36,204 nt of DNA, from contig JABCYW010000053.1 in assembly GCA_013289985.1 (NCBI GenBank), positions 1-36,204 on the forward strand. Reading direction: 5' to 3'. The notes beneath the pieces were generated by a model. The model was not told the DNA's origin. It saw only the letters and a list, made by a program, of their open reading frames with translations, and searched no databases. Below are positions 28,583 to 36,204 of the stretch, piece by piece. Numbering within the stretch: position 1 is the first letter of the stretch; each line of letters starts with the position of its first letter. The translations under genes were made by a program, and so were the position numbers. The DNA is from Betaproteobacteria bacterium (GTDB lineage: Bacteria > Pseudomonadota > Gammaproteobacteria > Burkholderiales > Burkholderiaceae_C).

Positions 28583-29566
28583 GTGACCAGCCCCATTTCC
28601 CAAGACACCCCGGGCACGCCGGGCCTCGCGCCCGGCCGGCCTGAATCGGAGACCCCCACCGCGCCCGAGCAGGACGACACCGCAGCAGCGGCCGTCCCGC
28701 CCGGGCGTGTTGCATTGGGCATCGCCTATCGCGGCGGCCACTACCACGGCTGGCAGTCGCAGCCCGACGGCAACACCGTGCAGGACAAGCTCGAGCGCGC
28801 GCTGGCCGAGTTCGTGGGCCTGCCGCGCGGCGCGGTCGTCGCCACCGTGTGCGCCGGCCGCACCGACGCCGGCGTGCACGCGCTCAACCAGGTGGTGCAC
28901 TTCGACGCACCGGTCGCGCGCGAGATCTTCTCGTGGGTGCGCGGCACCAACCGCTTCCTGCCCGAGGACATCGCCGTGCAATGGGCGCGCAACGTGGAGC
29001 CCGGCTTCCACGCGCGCAACGGCGCGCGCGGGCGCCAGTACGCGTTCCTCGTGCGCGAGTCGGCGGCCCGGCCGGCCATCGAGGCGGGGCAGTGCGGCTG
29101 GATCTTCCGGCCGCTGGACCTCGAGCGCATGCGCGCGGCCGCGCGCACGCTCATCGGCGAGCACGACTTCAGCTCGTTCCGCGCGTCGGCCTGCCAGGCG
29201 CTGTCGCCGGTCAAGGAGATGCGCCGCATCGAGATCAACCGCATCGGCGACTACTGGCGCTTCGACTTCGAGGCCAGCGCGTTCCTGCACCACATGGTGC
29301 GCAACCTGATGGGCGCGCTGATCGCGATCGGCAGCGGCCAGTACCCGCCCGAGTACATGGTCGAGCTGCTCGCGCGGCGCGACCGCGCGCTGGCGCCGCC
29401 CACGTTTCCCGCGGCGGGCCTGTACTTTCTCGGCCCGCTCTACGATCCGCACCTGGCGGTGCCGCGGCGCACGGCCGCGCACGACTGGCTGCCGCGCGTG
29501 CCCGAGGAGCTGGCGCGCCCGGACGAGGCGCTTCCCTACCTCTCCGGCGCCCTTGCGAAGCAATGA
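28583..29566 (+). CDS. truA: tRNA pseudouridine(38-40) synthase
   Basis: This 327-residue enzyme converts uridines 38-40 of tRNA anticodon stems to pseudouridine. The catalytic Asp95 lies in CAGRTDAGVHALNQVVHFD; other family sequences are GIAYRGGHYHGWQ and FLHHMVRNLMGALIAIG. The GTG start gives an N-terminal extension of about 35 residues, rich in Pro, Thr and Glu, compared with the Escherichia coli enzyme (catalytic Asp60). No in-frame start nearer the conserved region is evident, so the tail appears real but is unverified. It lies 10 bp after fimV and one base before trpF, consistent with one transcript running fimV-truA-trpF. Confidence 0.95.
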   Translation: MTSPISQDTPGTPGLAPGRPESETPTAPEQDDTAAAAVPPGRVALGIAYRGGHYHGWQSQPDGNTVQDKLERALAEFVGLPRGAVVATVCAGRTDAGVHALNQVVHFDAPVAREIFSWVRGTNRFLPEDIAVQWARNVEPGFHARNGARGRQYAFLVRESAARPAIEAGQCGWIFRPLDLERMRAAARTLIGEHDFSSFRASACQALSPVKEMRRIEINRIGDYWRFDFEASAFLHHMVRNLMGALIAIGSGQYPPEYMVELLARRDRALAPPTFPAAGLYFLGPLYDPHLAVPRRTAAHDWLPRVPEELARPDEALPYLSGALAKQ

Positions 29567-29567
29567 C

Positions 29568-30218
29568 ATGACCCAAGCCCGTACCCGAATCAAGATCTGC
29601 GGCCTGACCCGCGAGCAGGACGTCGACGCCGCGGTGGCCGCCGGCGCCGATGCCGTGGGCTTCGTGCTGTACGAGCGCAGCCCGCGCCACGTGTCCCTCG
29701 CGCGCCTGGTCGAACTGGCGCGGCGCCTGCCGCCGTTCGTCACGCCCGTGTGCCTGTTCGTCAACGCCAGCCCCGACCTGATCGACGAGGCAGTGGCCGC
29801 GGTGCCGCACGCGCTGCTGCAGTTCCACGGCGACGAAGGGCGCGAGCAGTGCGAGCAGCCCGGCCGGCCCTACCTGCGCGCGGTGCGGATGGCGCCGGGA
29901 GTCGATTTGCTAGACTGTGCGTCTGGTTTCGCCAGCGCGGCCGGCCTGCTGCTCGATGCGTACGTCGAGGGCTATGGCGGCGGTGGAAAGGCTTTCGATT
30001 GGTCTCAAATTCCTCCAGGCGTCCCCCTTCCAGTCGTTTTGTCTGGTGGGTTGAATCCTGCAAACGTGATCGATGGAGTGATGCACGTCCGGCCCTGGGC
30101 CGTTGACGTGAGTTCCGGCGTGGAGCAGGCCAAGGGCATCAAGGATGCCGTCCTGATCCGCCGGTTCTGCGAGGCGGTGCGCGAGGCCGATGCCCGCATC
30201 GCCAATGCCATGACCTGA
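29568..30218 (+). CDS. trpF: Phosphoribosylanthranilate isomerase
   Basis: This 216-residue TIM-barrel enzyme performs the Amadori rearrangement in tryptophan synthesis. The catalytic Cys is in [15 protein letters not shown] and the general acid Asp in VDVSSGVE; the phosphate-binding [11 protein letters not shown] and LQFHGDE are normal. ATG 29568 is preferred because it follows the truA stop by one base. Codons are strongly GC-biased except in a patch, about 29901-30060, rich in TTG, CTA, TCT, CAA, ATT, CCT and AAT. The reading frame and protein motifs remain intact. trpB starts 61 bp later. Confidence 0.96.
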   Translation: MTQARTRIKICGLTREQDVDAAVAAGADAVGFVLYERSPRHVSLARLVELARRLPPFVTPVCLFVNASPDLIDEAVAAVPHALLQFHGDEGREQCEQPGRPYLRAVRMAPGVDLLDCASGFASAAGLLLDAYVEGYGGGGKAFDWSQIPPGVPLPVVLSGGLNPANVIDGVMHVRPWAVDVSSGVEQAKGIKDAVLIRRFCEAVREADARIANAMT

Positions 30219-30279
30219 GACGGCGCCTTGCCGCCTCACCGGTGCCCACGGAAGGGCCCGGCACTTTGGAATCATCACC

Positions 30280-31545
30280 ATGTTCGAGTATTCCCAACCC
30301 GACGCGTCGGGCCACTTCGGGCCGTACGGCGGCGCCTTCATCTCCGAGACGCTCACCCACGCGATCGACGAGCTCAAGGCGGCCTACGAGCACTACCGCC
30401 AGGACCCCGAGTTCCTGCGCGAGTTCCACCACGAGCTCAAGCACTTCGTCGGCCGCCCGAGCCCGATCTACCACGCCGACCGCATCAGCCGCGAGACGGG
30501 CGGGGCGCAGATCTGGCTCAAGCGCGAGGACCTGAACCACACCGGCGCGCACAAGATCAACAACACCATCGGCCAGGTGCTGCTGGCGCGCCGCATGGGC
30601 AAGCCGCGCATCATCGCGGAGACGGGCGCGGGCCAGCACGGCGTGGCCACGGCCACCATCTGCGCGCGCTACGGCCTCGAGTGCGTGGTCTACATGGGGG
30701 CCGAGGACGTCAAGCGCCAGAGCCCCAACGTCTACCGCATGCACCTGCTGGGCGCCACGGTGGTGCCCGTGCACTCCGGCAGCCGCACGCTCAAGGACGC
30801 GCTCAACGAGGCGATGCGCGACTGGGTCACCAACGTCGAGCGCACGTTCTACGTGATCGGCACCGTGGCGGGCCCGCATCCGTACCCGACGATGGTGCGC
30901 GAGTTCCAGAGCGTCATCGGCGAGGAGTGCCTGGTGCAGATGCCCGAGCAGGCCGGCCGCCAGCCGGACGCCGTGGTCGCCTGCATCGGCGGCGGCAGCA
31001 ACGCGATGGGCATCTTCCATCCGTACATCGCGCACGAGAACACGCGTCTGATCGGCGTGGAGGCCGCGGGCCTGGGCCTGGACACCGGCAAGCACGCGGC
31101 GTCGCTGACGCTGGGCTCGCCCGGCGTGCTTCACGGCAACCGCACCTACCTGCTGCAGAACGAGGACGGCCAGATCATCGAGCCGCACTCGATCTCGGCG
31201 GGCCTCGACTACCCGGGCGTCGGCCCCGAGCACGCGTACCTGAAGGACATCGGCCGCGCCGAGTACGTCAGCATCACCGACGACGAGGCGCTGGCCACGT
31301 TCCACCGGCTGTGCCGCACCGAGGGCATCATCCCGGCGCTGGAATCGAGCCACGCGGTCGCCTACGCGATCAAGCTGGCCGCCACGATGCGGCCCGACCA
31401 GCACATCCTGGTCAACCTGTCCGGCCGCGGCGACAAGGACATCGGCACGGTGGCCGACCTGTCCGGCGCCGAGTACCACGACAGGCCATCCCAGGGCGGA
31501 CACGCCGTCAAGGGCGGTGCCGCCGCGAAGGGAGGTGCGCAATGA
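30280..31545 (+). CDS. trpB: Tryptophan synthase beta subunit
   Basis: The 421-residue pyridoxal-phosphate enzyme condenses indole with serine. The cofactor Lys92 is in [13 protein letters not shown]; the phosphate loop is [15 protein letters not shown]; the catalytic Glu is in [13 protein letters not shown]. It begins [17 protein letters not shown], the usual start, with a weak GGA upstream. Its C-terminus adds about 20 Gly/Ala/Lys-rich residues beyond the usual end. Its stop overlaps the trpA ATG by 4 bp, and GGAGG for trpA is inside this tail, so subunits are translationally coupled. Confidence 0.97.
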   Translation: MFEYSQPDASGHFGPYGGAFISETLTHAIDELKAAYEHYRQDPEFLREFHHELKHFVGRPSPIYHADRISRETGGAQIWLKREDLNHTGAHKINNTIGQVLLARRMGKPRIIAETGAGQHGVATATICARYGLECVVYMGAEDVKRQSPNVYRMHLLGATVVPVHSGSRTLKDALNEAMRDWVTNVERTFYVIGTVAGPHPYPTMVREFQSVIGEECLVQMPEQAGRQPDAVVACIGGGSNAMGIFHPYIAHENTRLIGVEAAGLGLDTGKHAASLTLGSPGVLHGNRTYLLQNEDGQIIEPHSISAGLDYPGVGPEHAYLKDIGRAEYVSITDDEALATFHRLCRTEGIIPALESSHAVAYAIKLAATMRPDQHILVNLSGRGDKDIGTVADLSGAEYHDRPSQGGHAVKGGAAAKGGAQ

Positions 31546-32363
31546 GCCGGATCGACGCCACCTTCGCCGCGCTGCGCGAACAGGGCCGCACGGCCGTCAT
31601 CCCCTACGTGGCCTGCGGCGACCCGTTCGCCGACGCGACGGTGGACATCCTGCTGGCGCTGGCCGAAGGCGGCGCCGACGTGATCGAGCTGGGCGTGCCG
31701 TTCTCCGACCCGATGGCCGACGGCCCGGTGATCCAGAAGGCCTCCGAGCGCGCGCTGGCGCGTGGCATCGGCACCGTGCAGGTGCTGCGGGCCGTGCGCG
31801 AGTTCCGCGCGCGCGACGCCGCGACGCCGGTGGTGCTGATGGGCTACGCCAACCCGATCGAGGCCTACGACCTGGCGCACGGCAAGGGCGGCTTCGTGCG
31901 CGACGCCGCCGCCGCCGGGGTGGACGGCGTGCTGGTGGTGGACTATCCGCCGGAAGAGGCCGTCGAGTTCACGACCCGGCTGAAGGCCGCCGGGCTGGCC
32001 CCGATCTTCCTGCTGGCGCCCACCTCCACCGAGGCGCGCATGAAGCAGGTGGGCGAGGTGGCCAACGGCTACGTGTACTACGTCTCGCTCAAGGGCGTGA
32101 CCGGCGCCGGCAACCTCGACACCGACGCGGTGGCACGCGCCGTGCCGCGGATCAGGCAGCACGTGAAGGTGCCGGTGGGCGTGGGCTTCGGCATCCGCGA
32201 CGCGGCCTCCGCCAAGGCGGTGGCGGCGGTGGCGGACGCCGTGGTCATCGGCTCGGCGCTGATCCAGTGCCTGGAGGCGCTGCCGCGCGACCGGGTGGCC
32301 GAAGGCGCCCGGCAGTTCATGGCCGGGATCCGCTCGGCCGTGGACGAAGTCCGGAAGGCGTAA
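31542..32363 (+). CDS. trpA: Tryptophan synthase alpha subunit
   Basis: The 273-residue TIM-barrel subunit cleaves indole-glycerol phosphate and passes indole to TrpB. Catalytic Glu is in [16 protein letters not shown], catalytic Asp in PYVACGDPF, and VDYPPEEA and [10 protein letters not shown] follow. The ATG has a strong GGAGG 7 bp upstream within trpB and overlaps its stop as ATGA. Open frame upstream of this ATG is a shadow over trpB. Its stop codon overlaps a TAAAAT that may be the -10 of accD. Confidence 0.97.
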   Translation: MSRIDATFAALREQGRTAVIPYVACGDPFADATVDILLALAEGGADVIELGVPFSDPMADGPVIQKASERALARGIGTVQVLRAVREFRARDAATPVVLMGYANPIEAYDLAHGKGGFVRDAAAAGVDGVLVVDYPPEEAVEFTTRLKAAGLAPIFLLAPTSTEARMKQVGEVANGYVYYVSLKGVTGAGNLDTDAVARAVPRIRQHVKVPVGVGFGIRDAASAKAVAAVADAVVIGSALIQCLEALPRDRVAEGARQFMAGIRSAVDEVRKA

Positions 32364-32366
32364 AAT
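32361..32366 (+). promoter_or_regulatory. Candidate -10 element for accD
   Basis: TAAAAT overlaps the trpA stop codon and lies 81 bp before the accD ATG. A TGGACG (32341-32346), four of six to TTGACA, is only 14 bp away, shorter than normal spacing. accD might also be read from the trp transcript. Confidence 0.3.
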
Positions 32367-32447
32367 CGTCGTTTCGCGAGTCCGGCGGGCATCCCCCGCC
32401 GGCAACGTTGGGCGGCTCCACCCGAGCCGCATGCAAGGAGTTCATCG

Positions 32448-33320
32448 ATGAGTTGGCTTGAGAAGCTGTTGCCCCCGAAGATCCAGCAGACGGATCCGAG
32501 CGAGCGGCGCACGATCCCCGAAGGCCTGTGGATCAAGTGCCCCTCGTGTGAAACGGTGCTCTACAAGACCGACCTCGAGCAGAACCTCAACGTCTGCCCC
32601 AAGTGCGACCACCACCTGCGCATCGGCGCGCGGGCGCGGCTCGACGGCTTCCTCGATCCGGAAGGCCGTTTCGAGATCGGCCAGGAAGTGATCCCGGTCG
32701 ACCCGCTCAAGTTCAAGGACAGCCGCAAGTACCCCGAGCGCCTGCAGGGCGCGCTGGAAGCCACCGGCGAGACCGACGCGCTGGTCGTGATGGGCGGCGC
32801 CGTGATGAGCGTGCCGCTGGTCGTGGCCTGCTTCGAGTTCGACTTCATGGGCGGCTCGATGGGCTCGGTCGTGGGCGAGCGCTTCGTGCGCGGCGTGCGC
32901 ACCGCCGTCGAGCAGCGCGTGCCCTTCGTCTGCTACACCGCCACCGGCGGCGCGCGCATGCAGGAAGGGCTGTTCAGCCTGCTGCAGATGGCCAAGACCA
33001 ACGGCGCGCTCACACTGCTGGCCAAGGCGAAGCTGCCCTACATCAGCGTGCTCACCGACCCGACCATGGGCGGCGTCTCGGCCAGCTTCGCGTTCATCGG
33101 CGACGTCGTCATCGGCGAGCCCAAGGCGCTGATCGGCTTCGCCGGCCCGCGCGTGATCGAGAACACCGTGCGCGAGAAGCTGCCCGAGGGCTTCCAGCGC
33201 TCCGAGTTCCTGCTGCAGAAGGGCGCCATCGACATGATCGTCGACCGCCGCAAGCTGCGCCCGACGATCGCCAGGCTGCTGGCCCAGCTGCAACGCCAGA
33301 GCGCGGACGCGGTGGCCTGA
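32448..33320 (+). CDS. accD: Acetyl-CoA carboxylase carboxyltransferase beta subunit
   Basis: This 290-residue subunit, with AccA, transfers carboxyl from biotin to acetyl-CoA, the committed step of fatty-acid synthesis. The N-terminal zinc finger has Cys31, Cys34, Cys50 and Cys53 (C-x2-C-x15-C-x2-C); the carboxyltransferase core shows [35 protein letters not shown] and [16 protein letters not shown] is 7 bp before the ATG. It follows trpA by 84 bp; a palindromic repeat array starts 3 bp after its stop and separates it from folC. Confidence 0.97.
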   Translation: MSWLEKLLPPKIQQTDPSERRTIPEGLWIKCPSCETVLYKTDLEQNLNVCPKCDHHLRIGARARLDGFLDPEGRFEIGQEVIPVDPLKFKDSRKYPERLQGALEATGETDALVVMGGAVMSVPLVVACFEFDFMGGSMGSVVGERFVRGVRTAVEQRVPFVCYTATGGARMQEGLFSLLQMAKTNGALTLLAKAKLPYISVLTDPTMGGVSASFAFIGDVVIGEPKALIGFAGPRVIENTVREKLPEGFQRSEFLLQKGAIDMIVDRRKLRPTIARLLAQLQRQSADAVA

Positions 33321-33323
33321 CCG

Positions 33324-33486
33324 AGGGGTCTGGCTCCCGCCAGACAACGCCATCTTGCGGCTGACCAAGGTGCGGGCGGGTGTCTGACCCCGATCGTGCA
33401 CCCTGGTCCGCGATCGGGGTCAGGCACCCGCCGGCAGCGCCCGATAGCCTTCGGGCAGTGTCGTTCTGGCGGGAGCCAGACCCCTT
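33324..33486. repeat. Palindromic dispersed repeat, nested array
   Basis: The outer arms (33324-33344 and 33465-33486) are perfect inverted copies over 21 bp. The inner arms (33379-33396 and 33411-33428) match at 17 of 18 positions with core GGGGTCAGGCACC. The part 33416-33486 is the 70-bp unit seen also at 3930-3998 and 10290-10357, again with a central CCTTCGGG. The array begins 3 bp after the accD stop and ends 26 bp before folC. Here the flanking genes are co-directional, unlike the other two copies. Confidence 0.87.
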
Positions 33487-33512
33487 CGGCAGTCGCCGAC
33501 TCCAACCCCGCC

Positions 33513-34823
33513 ATGACCTCACCCAAGACCCTCGAAGGGTGGCTTGCCCACTGCGAACGCCTGCACCCGAAGCAGATCGACATGACGCTCGCGCGCACGA
33601 AGACGCTCATCGAGCGGCTCGGGCTGAAGTTCGCGATGCCGGTGATCACCGTGGCGGGCACCAACGGCAAGGGTTCCACCTGCGCGATGCTGGAGGCGAT
33701 CGCGATCGCGGCCGGCTACAAGGTGGGCGCGTACATCAAGCCGCACCTGGTGCATTTCGAGGAACGCTGCCGGCTCAACGGGCAGATGGTGAAGGCCGAC
33801 GACCTGCTGCCGCACTTCGAGGCCGTCGAGGCCGCGCGCGGCGACATCGCGCTCACCTACTTCGAGTTCACCACGCTGGTGATCATGCGCACGCTGGCGT
33901 CGGCACCGGCGGATCTCGTGATCCTCGAGGTGGGCCTGGGCGGCCGGCTGGACGCCGTCAACGCGGTCGACGCCGACGTCTCGGTGATCACCAGCATCGA
34001 CATCGACCACGTCGAGTACCTGGGCCCCGACCGCGAGTCGATCGGGCGCGAGAAGGCGCACATCGCGCGCAAGGGCCGCCCGCTGATCGTCGGCGACCCG
34101 GTGCCGCCGCAAAGCATCATCGACTACGCCACGCAGGTCGGCGCCGACCTGTGGCTGAGCGGACGCGACTTCAACTACTCGGGCGACCGCCAGCAGTGGT
34201 CGTGGAGCGGCCGCGGCCGGCGCTGGAACGCGCTCGGCTATCCGTCGCTGCGCGGCGCCAACCAGCTGCTCAACGCCTCCGGCGCGCTGGCCGCGCTGGA
34301 GACCCTGCGCGACCGGCTGCCGATGACGGCGCAGGCGGTGCGCATCGGCCTCGCGTCGGTGGACCTGCCCGGCCGCTTCCAGATCGTCCCCGGCCAGCCG
34401 GCGCTGGTGCTGGACGTCGCCCACAACCCGCACTCGGTGGCGGCGCTGGCGCTCAACCTCGACCAGATGGGCTTCTTCAAGCGCACGTTCGCGGTCTTCG
34501 GCGCGATGCACGACAAGGATCTCGCGGGCGCCGTCGGCAAGATTTCCCACCTCGTCGACGACTGGATGCTCACCGACCTGCCGCTGCCGCGCGCGGCCAA
34601 GGCGACGGAACTGGCCGAGACCGTGTGGTCGCTGACGGCCACCGCGCCGTCCGCGTCGCCCAAGCCGCGCGTGAGCACGTTCGCATCGCCCCGCGAAGCG
34701 CTCGCCGCGGCGCTCGCCCAGGCAGACCCGGCTGATAGAATCGTTGTCTTCGGCTCGTTCTACACCGTGGGCGGCGTGCTGAAGGACGGCCCCCCACGAC
34801 TGGTGGCCCGACACCTCGGTTGA
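33513..34823 (+). CDS. folC: Folylpolyglutamate synthase / dihydrofolate synthase
   Basis: The 436-residue Mur-ligase-family enzyme adds glutamate to folates. The ATP loop is TVAGTNGKGSTCAML, followed by the family's substrate motif GAYIKPHLVHFEERCRLNG, LEVGLGGRLDAVNAVD, TSIDIDHVEYLG and DVAHNPHSV. ATG 33513 gives the normal start (TSPKTLEGWLAHCERLHP); the upstream in-frame extension is encoded by the repeat array and is rejected. It is in the accD-folC-SPOR-cvpA order common in this order of bacteria. 65 bp separate it from the next gene. Confidence 0.95.
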   Translation: MTSPKTLEGWLAHCERLHPKQIDMTLARTKTLIERLGLKFAMPVITVAGTNGKGSTCAMLEAIAIAAGYKVGAYIKPHLVHFEERCRLNGQMVKADDLLPHFEAVEAARGDIALTYFEFTTLVIMRTLASAPADLVILEVGLGGRLDAVNAVDADVSVITSIDIDHVEYLGPDRESIGREKAHIARKGRPLIVGDPVPPQSIIDYATQVGADLWLSGRDFNYSGDRQQWSWSGRGRRWNALGYPSLRGANQLLNASGALAALETLRDRLPMTAQAVRIGLASVDLPGRFQIVPGQPALVLDVAHNPHSVAALALNLDQMGFFKRTFAVFGAMHDKDLAGAVGKISHLVDDWMLTDLPLPRAAKATELAETVWSLTATAPSASPKPRVSTFASPREALAAALAQADPADRIVVFGSFYTVGGVLKDGPPRLVARHLG

Positions 34824-34888
34824 TGCAGCGGCACGCACCCGCGCCGCTCCACCGCAACTTGTCCGGCCCCGGACACCGATGAGAAGGC

Positions 34889-35827
34889 ATGGGGCTGCTG
34901 TCGATTTTCCAACGCAACAAGCAGGCATCCGCCCAGCCCGTGAAAGGGCGGGGCGGTCGTTCCGCCGCCCGCCAGACCCCGCTGGCCAACACCCAGAACC
35001 CCGTCGATACCGCAGAAGCCGTGCGTGAGGCGCGCGCGCGTGCCCGCACGCGCCTGATGGGCGCGACGGTGCTGCTGCTGGTGGGCGTCATCGGCTTCCC
35101 GCTGTTGTTCGAGACCCAGCCGCGGCCCATTCCCGTGGACCTGCCCATCGAGATCCCGGCCCGCAACGCGCCGGGCGCCGCCGACGCGGGCGCGCACGCG
35201 CGCACACCCGCCGCCCGACCCGCCGTGGCGTCGGTGCCGGCGTTGGCCGCCTCGGTGCCCAGGCCCGAGTCGGTGACCTACGATGCGCGCCCGTCCGCGC
35301 CGGCCGCGGCGTCGGAACCCGCGTCGACGCCCGCGCGCCGGTCCGCGTTCGCCAGCCTGGCGGCGGCGTTCACTTCCAGCGCGTCCGCCAGCAGCCCGGC
35401 ATCGTCCAGCTCGACCGTTGCGCAAGCCAGGCCGGCCGCCAGGCCCGAGAAGCACGCCGCCCCGGCCTCCGCGCCGGATTCCAGGCCCGCGCCGCCGCTG
35501 GCCGTCGTGCTGCCTCCGCCTCCCGCCACGCCGTCGCCTGCCGCGATCCTGGCCGGCACGCCCACGCCCACGCCCAAGCCGTCGGACGCGGCCGCCGCGG
35601 GCCGCTTCGTCGTGCAGGTCGGCGCGTTCCTGGACGAGGCCAAGGTGCACGAGACGCGCGGCAAGGTCGAGAAGCTGGGCATGAAGACGTATACCCAGCC
35701 GGTGGACACGCCCACGGGCAAGCGCATCCGCGTGCGGGTGGGGCCGTACGCGACCAAGGCCGAGGCCGACAAGGTCGCCACCAGGCTGAAGGGCGACGGC
35801 CTGCAGGCCGTGGTGCTCGCGCTGTGA
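34889..35827 (+). CDS. SPOR-domain (DedD-like) cell-envelope protein
   Basis: This 312-residue protein has a basic cytoplasmic N-terminus, one membrane helix (about 56-75, LMGATVLLLVGVIGFPLLF), a long Ala/Pro/Ser-rich periplasmic linker and a C-terminal SPOR domain (about 238-312, FVVQVGAFLDEAKVHETRGK, RVRVGPYATKAEADK). SPOR domains bind denuded septal peptidoglycan, so a cell-division role as for DedD is likely. The ATG at 34889 is preceded by GAGAAGG, unusually close to the start. Its TGA overlaps the cvpA GTG by 4 bp, and the folC-dedD-cvpA order supports the assignment. Confidence 0.9.
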   Translation: MGLLSIFQRNKQASAQPVKGRGGRSAARQTPLANTQNPVDTAEAVREARARARTRLMGATVLLLVGVIGFPLLFETQPRPIPVDLPIEIPARNAPGAADAGAHARTPAARPAVASVPALAASVPRPESVTYDARPSAPAAASEPASTPARRSAFASLAAAFTSSASASSPASSSSTVAQARPAARPEKHAAPASAPDSRPAPPLAVVLPPPPATPSPAAILAGTPTPTPKPSDAAAAGRFVVQVGAFLDEAKVHETRGKVEKLGMKTYTQPVDTPTGKRIRVRVGPYATKAEADKVATRLKGDGLQAVVLAL

Positions 35828-36204
35828 ACCTGCCGCGCCTCGACATCCAGCTCGGATGGGTGGACATCGCCCTGCTGGCGGTGTTCGTCCTGTCGGCGCT
35901 GGTGGGCCTGTGGCGCGGCTTCGTGTTCGAGATCGTGTCGCTGCTGGGCTGGGTCGTGGCGTTCATCCTGGCCAACACGCTGGGCCCGCTGCTGGCCGAC
36001 TACGTCCCGCTGGGCGGCGGCCACGACCCGCAATTGCGGCTATGGATCGCCTACATCATCGTCTTCGTGCTGGTGCTGGTCACCTGCACGCTGTTCGCGC
36101 GCATGCTGCGGGCGCTGATCGCGGCCACCCCGCTGTCGTTCATCGACCACCTGCTCGGCGGTGCGTTCGGCGTGGTGCGCGGCGCGGTGATCCTGGTGGC
36201 GGTG
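35824..36204 (+). CDS. cvpA: CvpA-family membrane protein (3' partial)
   Basis: The reading frame runs from the GTG at 35824 off the window edge (127 codons seen). It encodes NLPRLDIQLGWVDIALLAVF, then hydrophobic helices (about 13-32, 38-60, 75-97) and the CvpA signature regions GLWRGFVFEIVSLLGWV and FIDHLLGGAFGVVRG. The start overlaps the SPOR gene's stop as GTGA. CvpA homologues are inner-membrane proteins linked to colicin V production and envelope fitness; purF commonly follows, but that is beyond the window. Confidence 0.9.
   Translation, partial: MNLPRLDIQLGWVDIALLAVFVLSALVGLWRGFVFEIVSLLGWVVAFILANTLGPLLADYVPLGGGHDPQLRLWIAYIIVFVLVLVTCTLFARMLRALIAATPLSFIDHLLGGAFGVVRGAVILVAV

Noticed and set aside
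25687-28722. A 1011-codon minus-strand open frame opposite fimV
   Set aside because: Low-complexity Arg/Gly-rich translation mirroring the Ala/Pro-rich region of fimV; no family motifs.
29525-30290. trp leader peptide / attenuator before trpF or trpB
   Set aside because: truA ends one base before trpF and the 61-bp trpF-trpB gap has no short Trp-rich reading frame or attenuator stem.
33396-33512. N-terminal extension of folC
   Set aside because: The 39 extra codons are encoded by the palindromic repeat and the spacer after it, and precede the family's normal start; ATG 33513 is preferred.

Overview
The window is a very GC-rich, densely packed bacterial chromosome segment. Gene order and protein families point to a betaproteobacterium of the order Burkholderiales, probably the Rubrivivax/Leptothrix/Roseateles neighbourhood. 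The strongest evidence is the right half: leuC-leuD-(membrane protein)-leuB-asd-fimV-truA-trpF-trpB-trpA-accD-folC-dedD/SPOR-cvpA is a housekeeping order I associate with that order. No tRNA, rRNA, CRISPR array, prophage or complete insertion sequence was seen.

Left region (1-11200), urea nitrogen acquisition. A 5'-truncated hybrid histidine kinase carries an NCS1-type permease-like membrane domain. It overlaps the gene of a LuxR-type response regulator. After a small convergent gene of unknown function comes the five-gene urea ABC transporter urtABCDE, tightly packed with translational overlaps. A lone urease accessory gene, ureD, faces the transporter on the opposite strand; no other urease gene lies in the window. 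The two-component pair probably senses nitrogen supply and controls urt. An inverted repeat at an activator-like position upstream of urtA fits this but is unproven.

Middle region (11200-19300). An OmpR-type regulator and a CpxA/RstB-like kinase are separated by a terminator-like hairpin. A minus-strand pair follows: trpS, with the four-cysteine pattern of iron-sulphur TrpRS enzymes, and a DUF3717-DUF1289 protein. Then come purN, an RsmB/NOP-family rRNA methyltransferase, a fatty-acid desaturase with an unusual C-terminal tail, and a small probably exported protein, the last two each followed by a clear intrinsic terminator.

Right region (19500-36204). A LysR regulator is co-directional with and 11 bp upstream of leuCD, suggesting a leucine operon with a built-in regulator. 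A small membrane protein sits between leuD and leuB. Next come asd, a 442-bp gene-free structured leader, fimV, truA, trpFBA, accD, folC, a SPOR-domain protein and the start of cvpA.

Beyond the genes, the most interesting structure is a dispersed palindromic repeat of about 68 bp, present as three full units (two of them with an added inverted partial unit). Each array abuts or nearly abuts a stop codon. Other points worth checking are the permease-kinase fusion with its cysteine-rich module, the orphan ureD, the desaturase tail, the mutually exclusive stems before fimV and a codon-atypical patch in trpF. I did not find convincing evidence of a wholly new multi-gene system.
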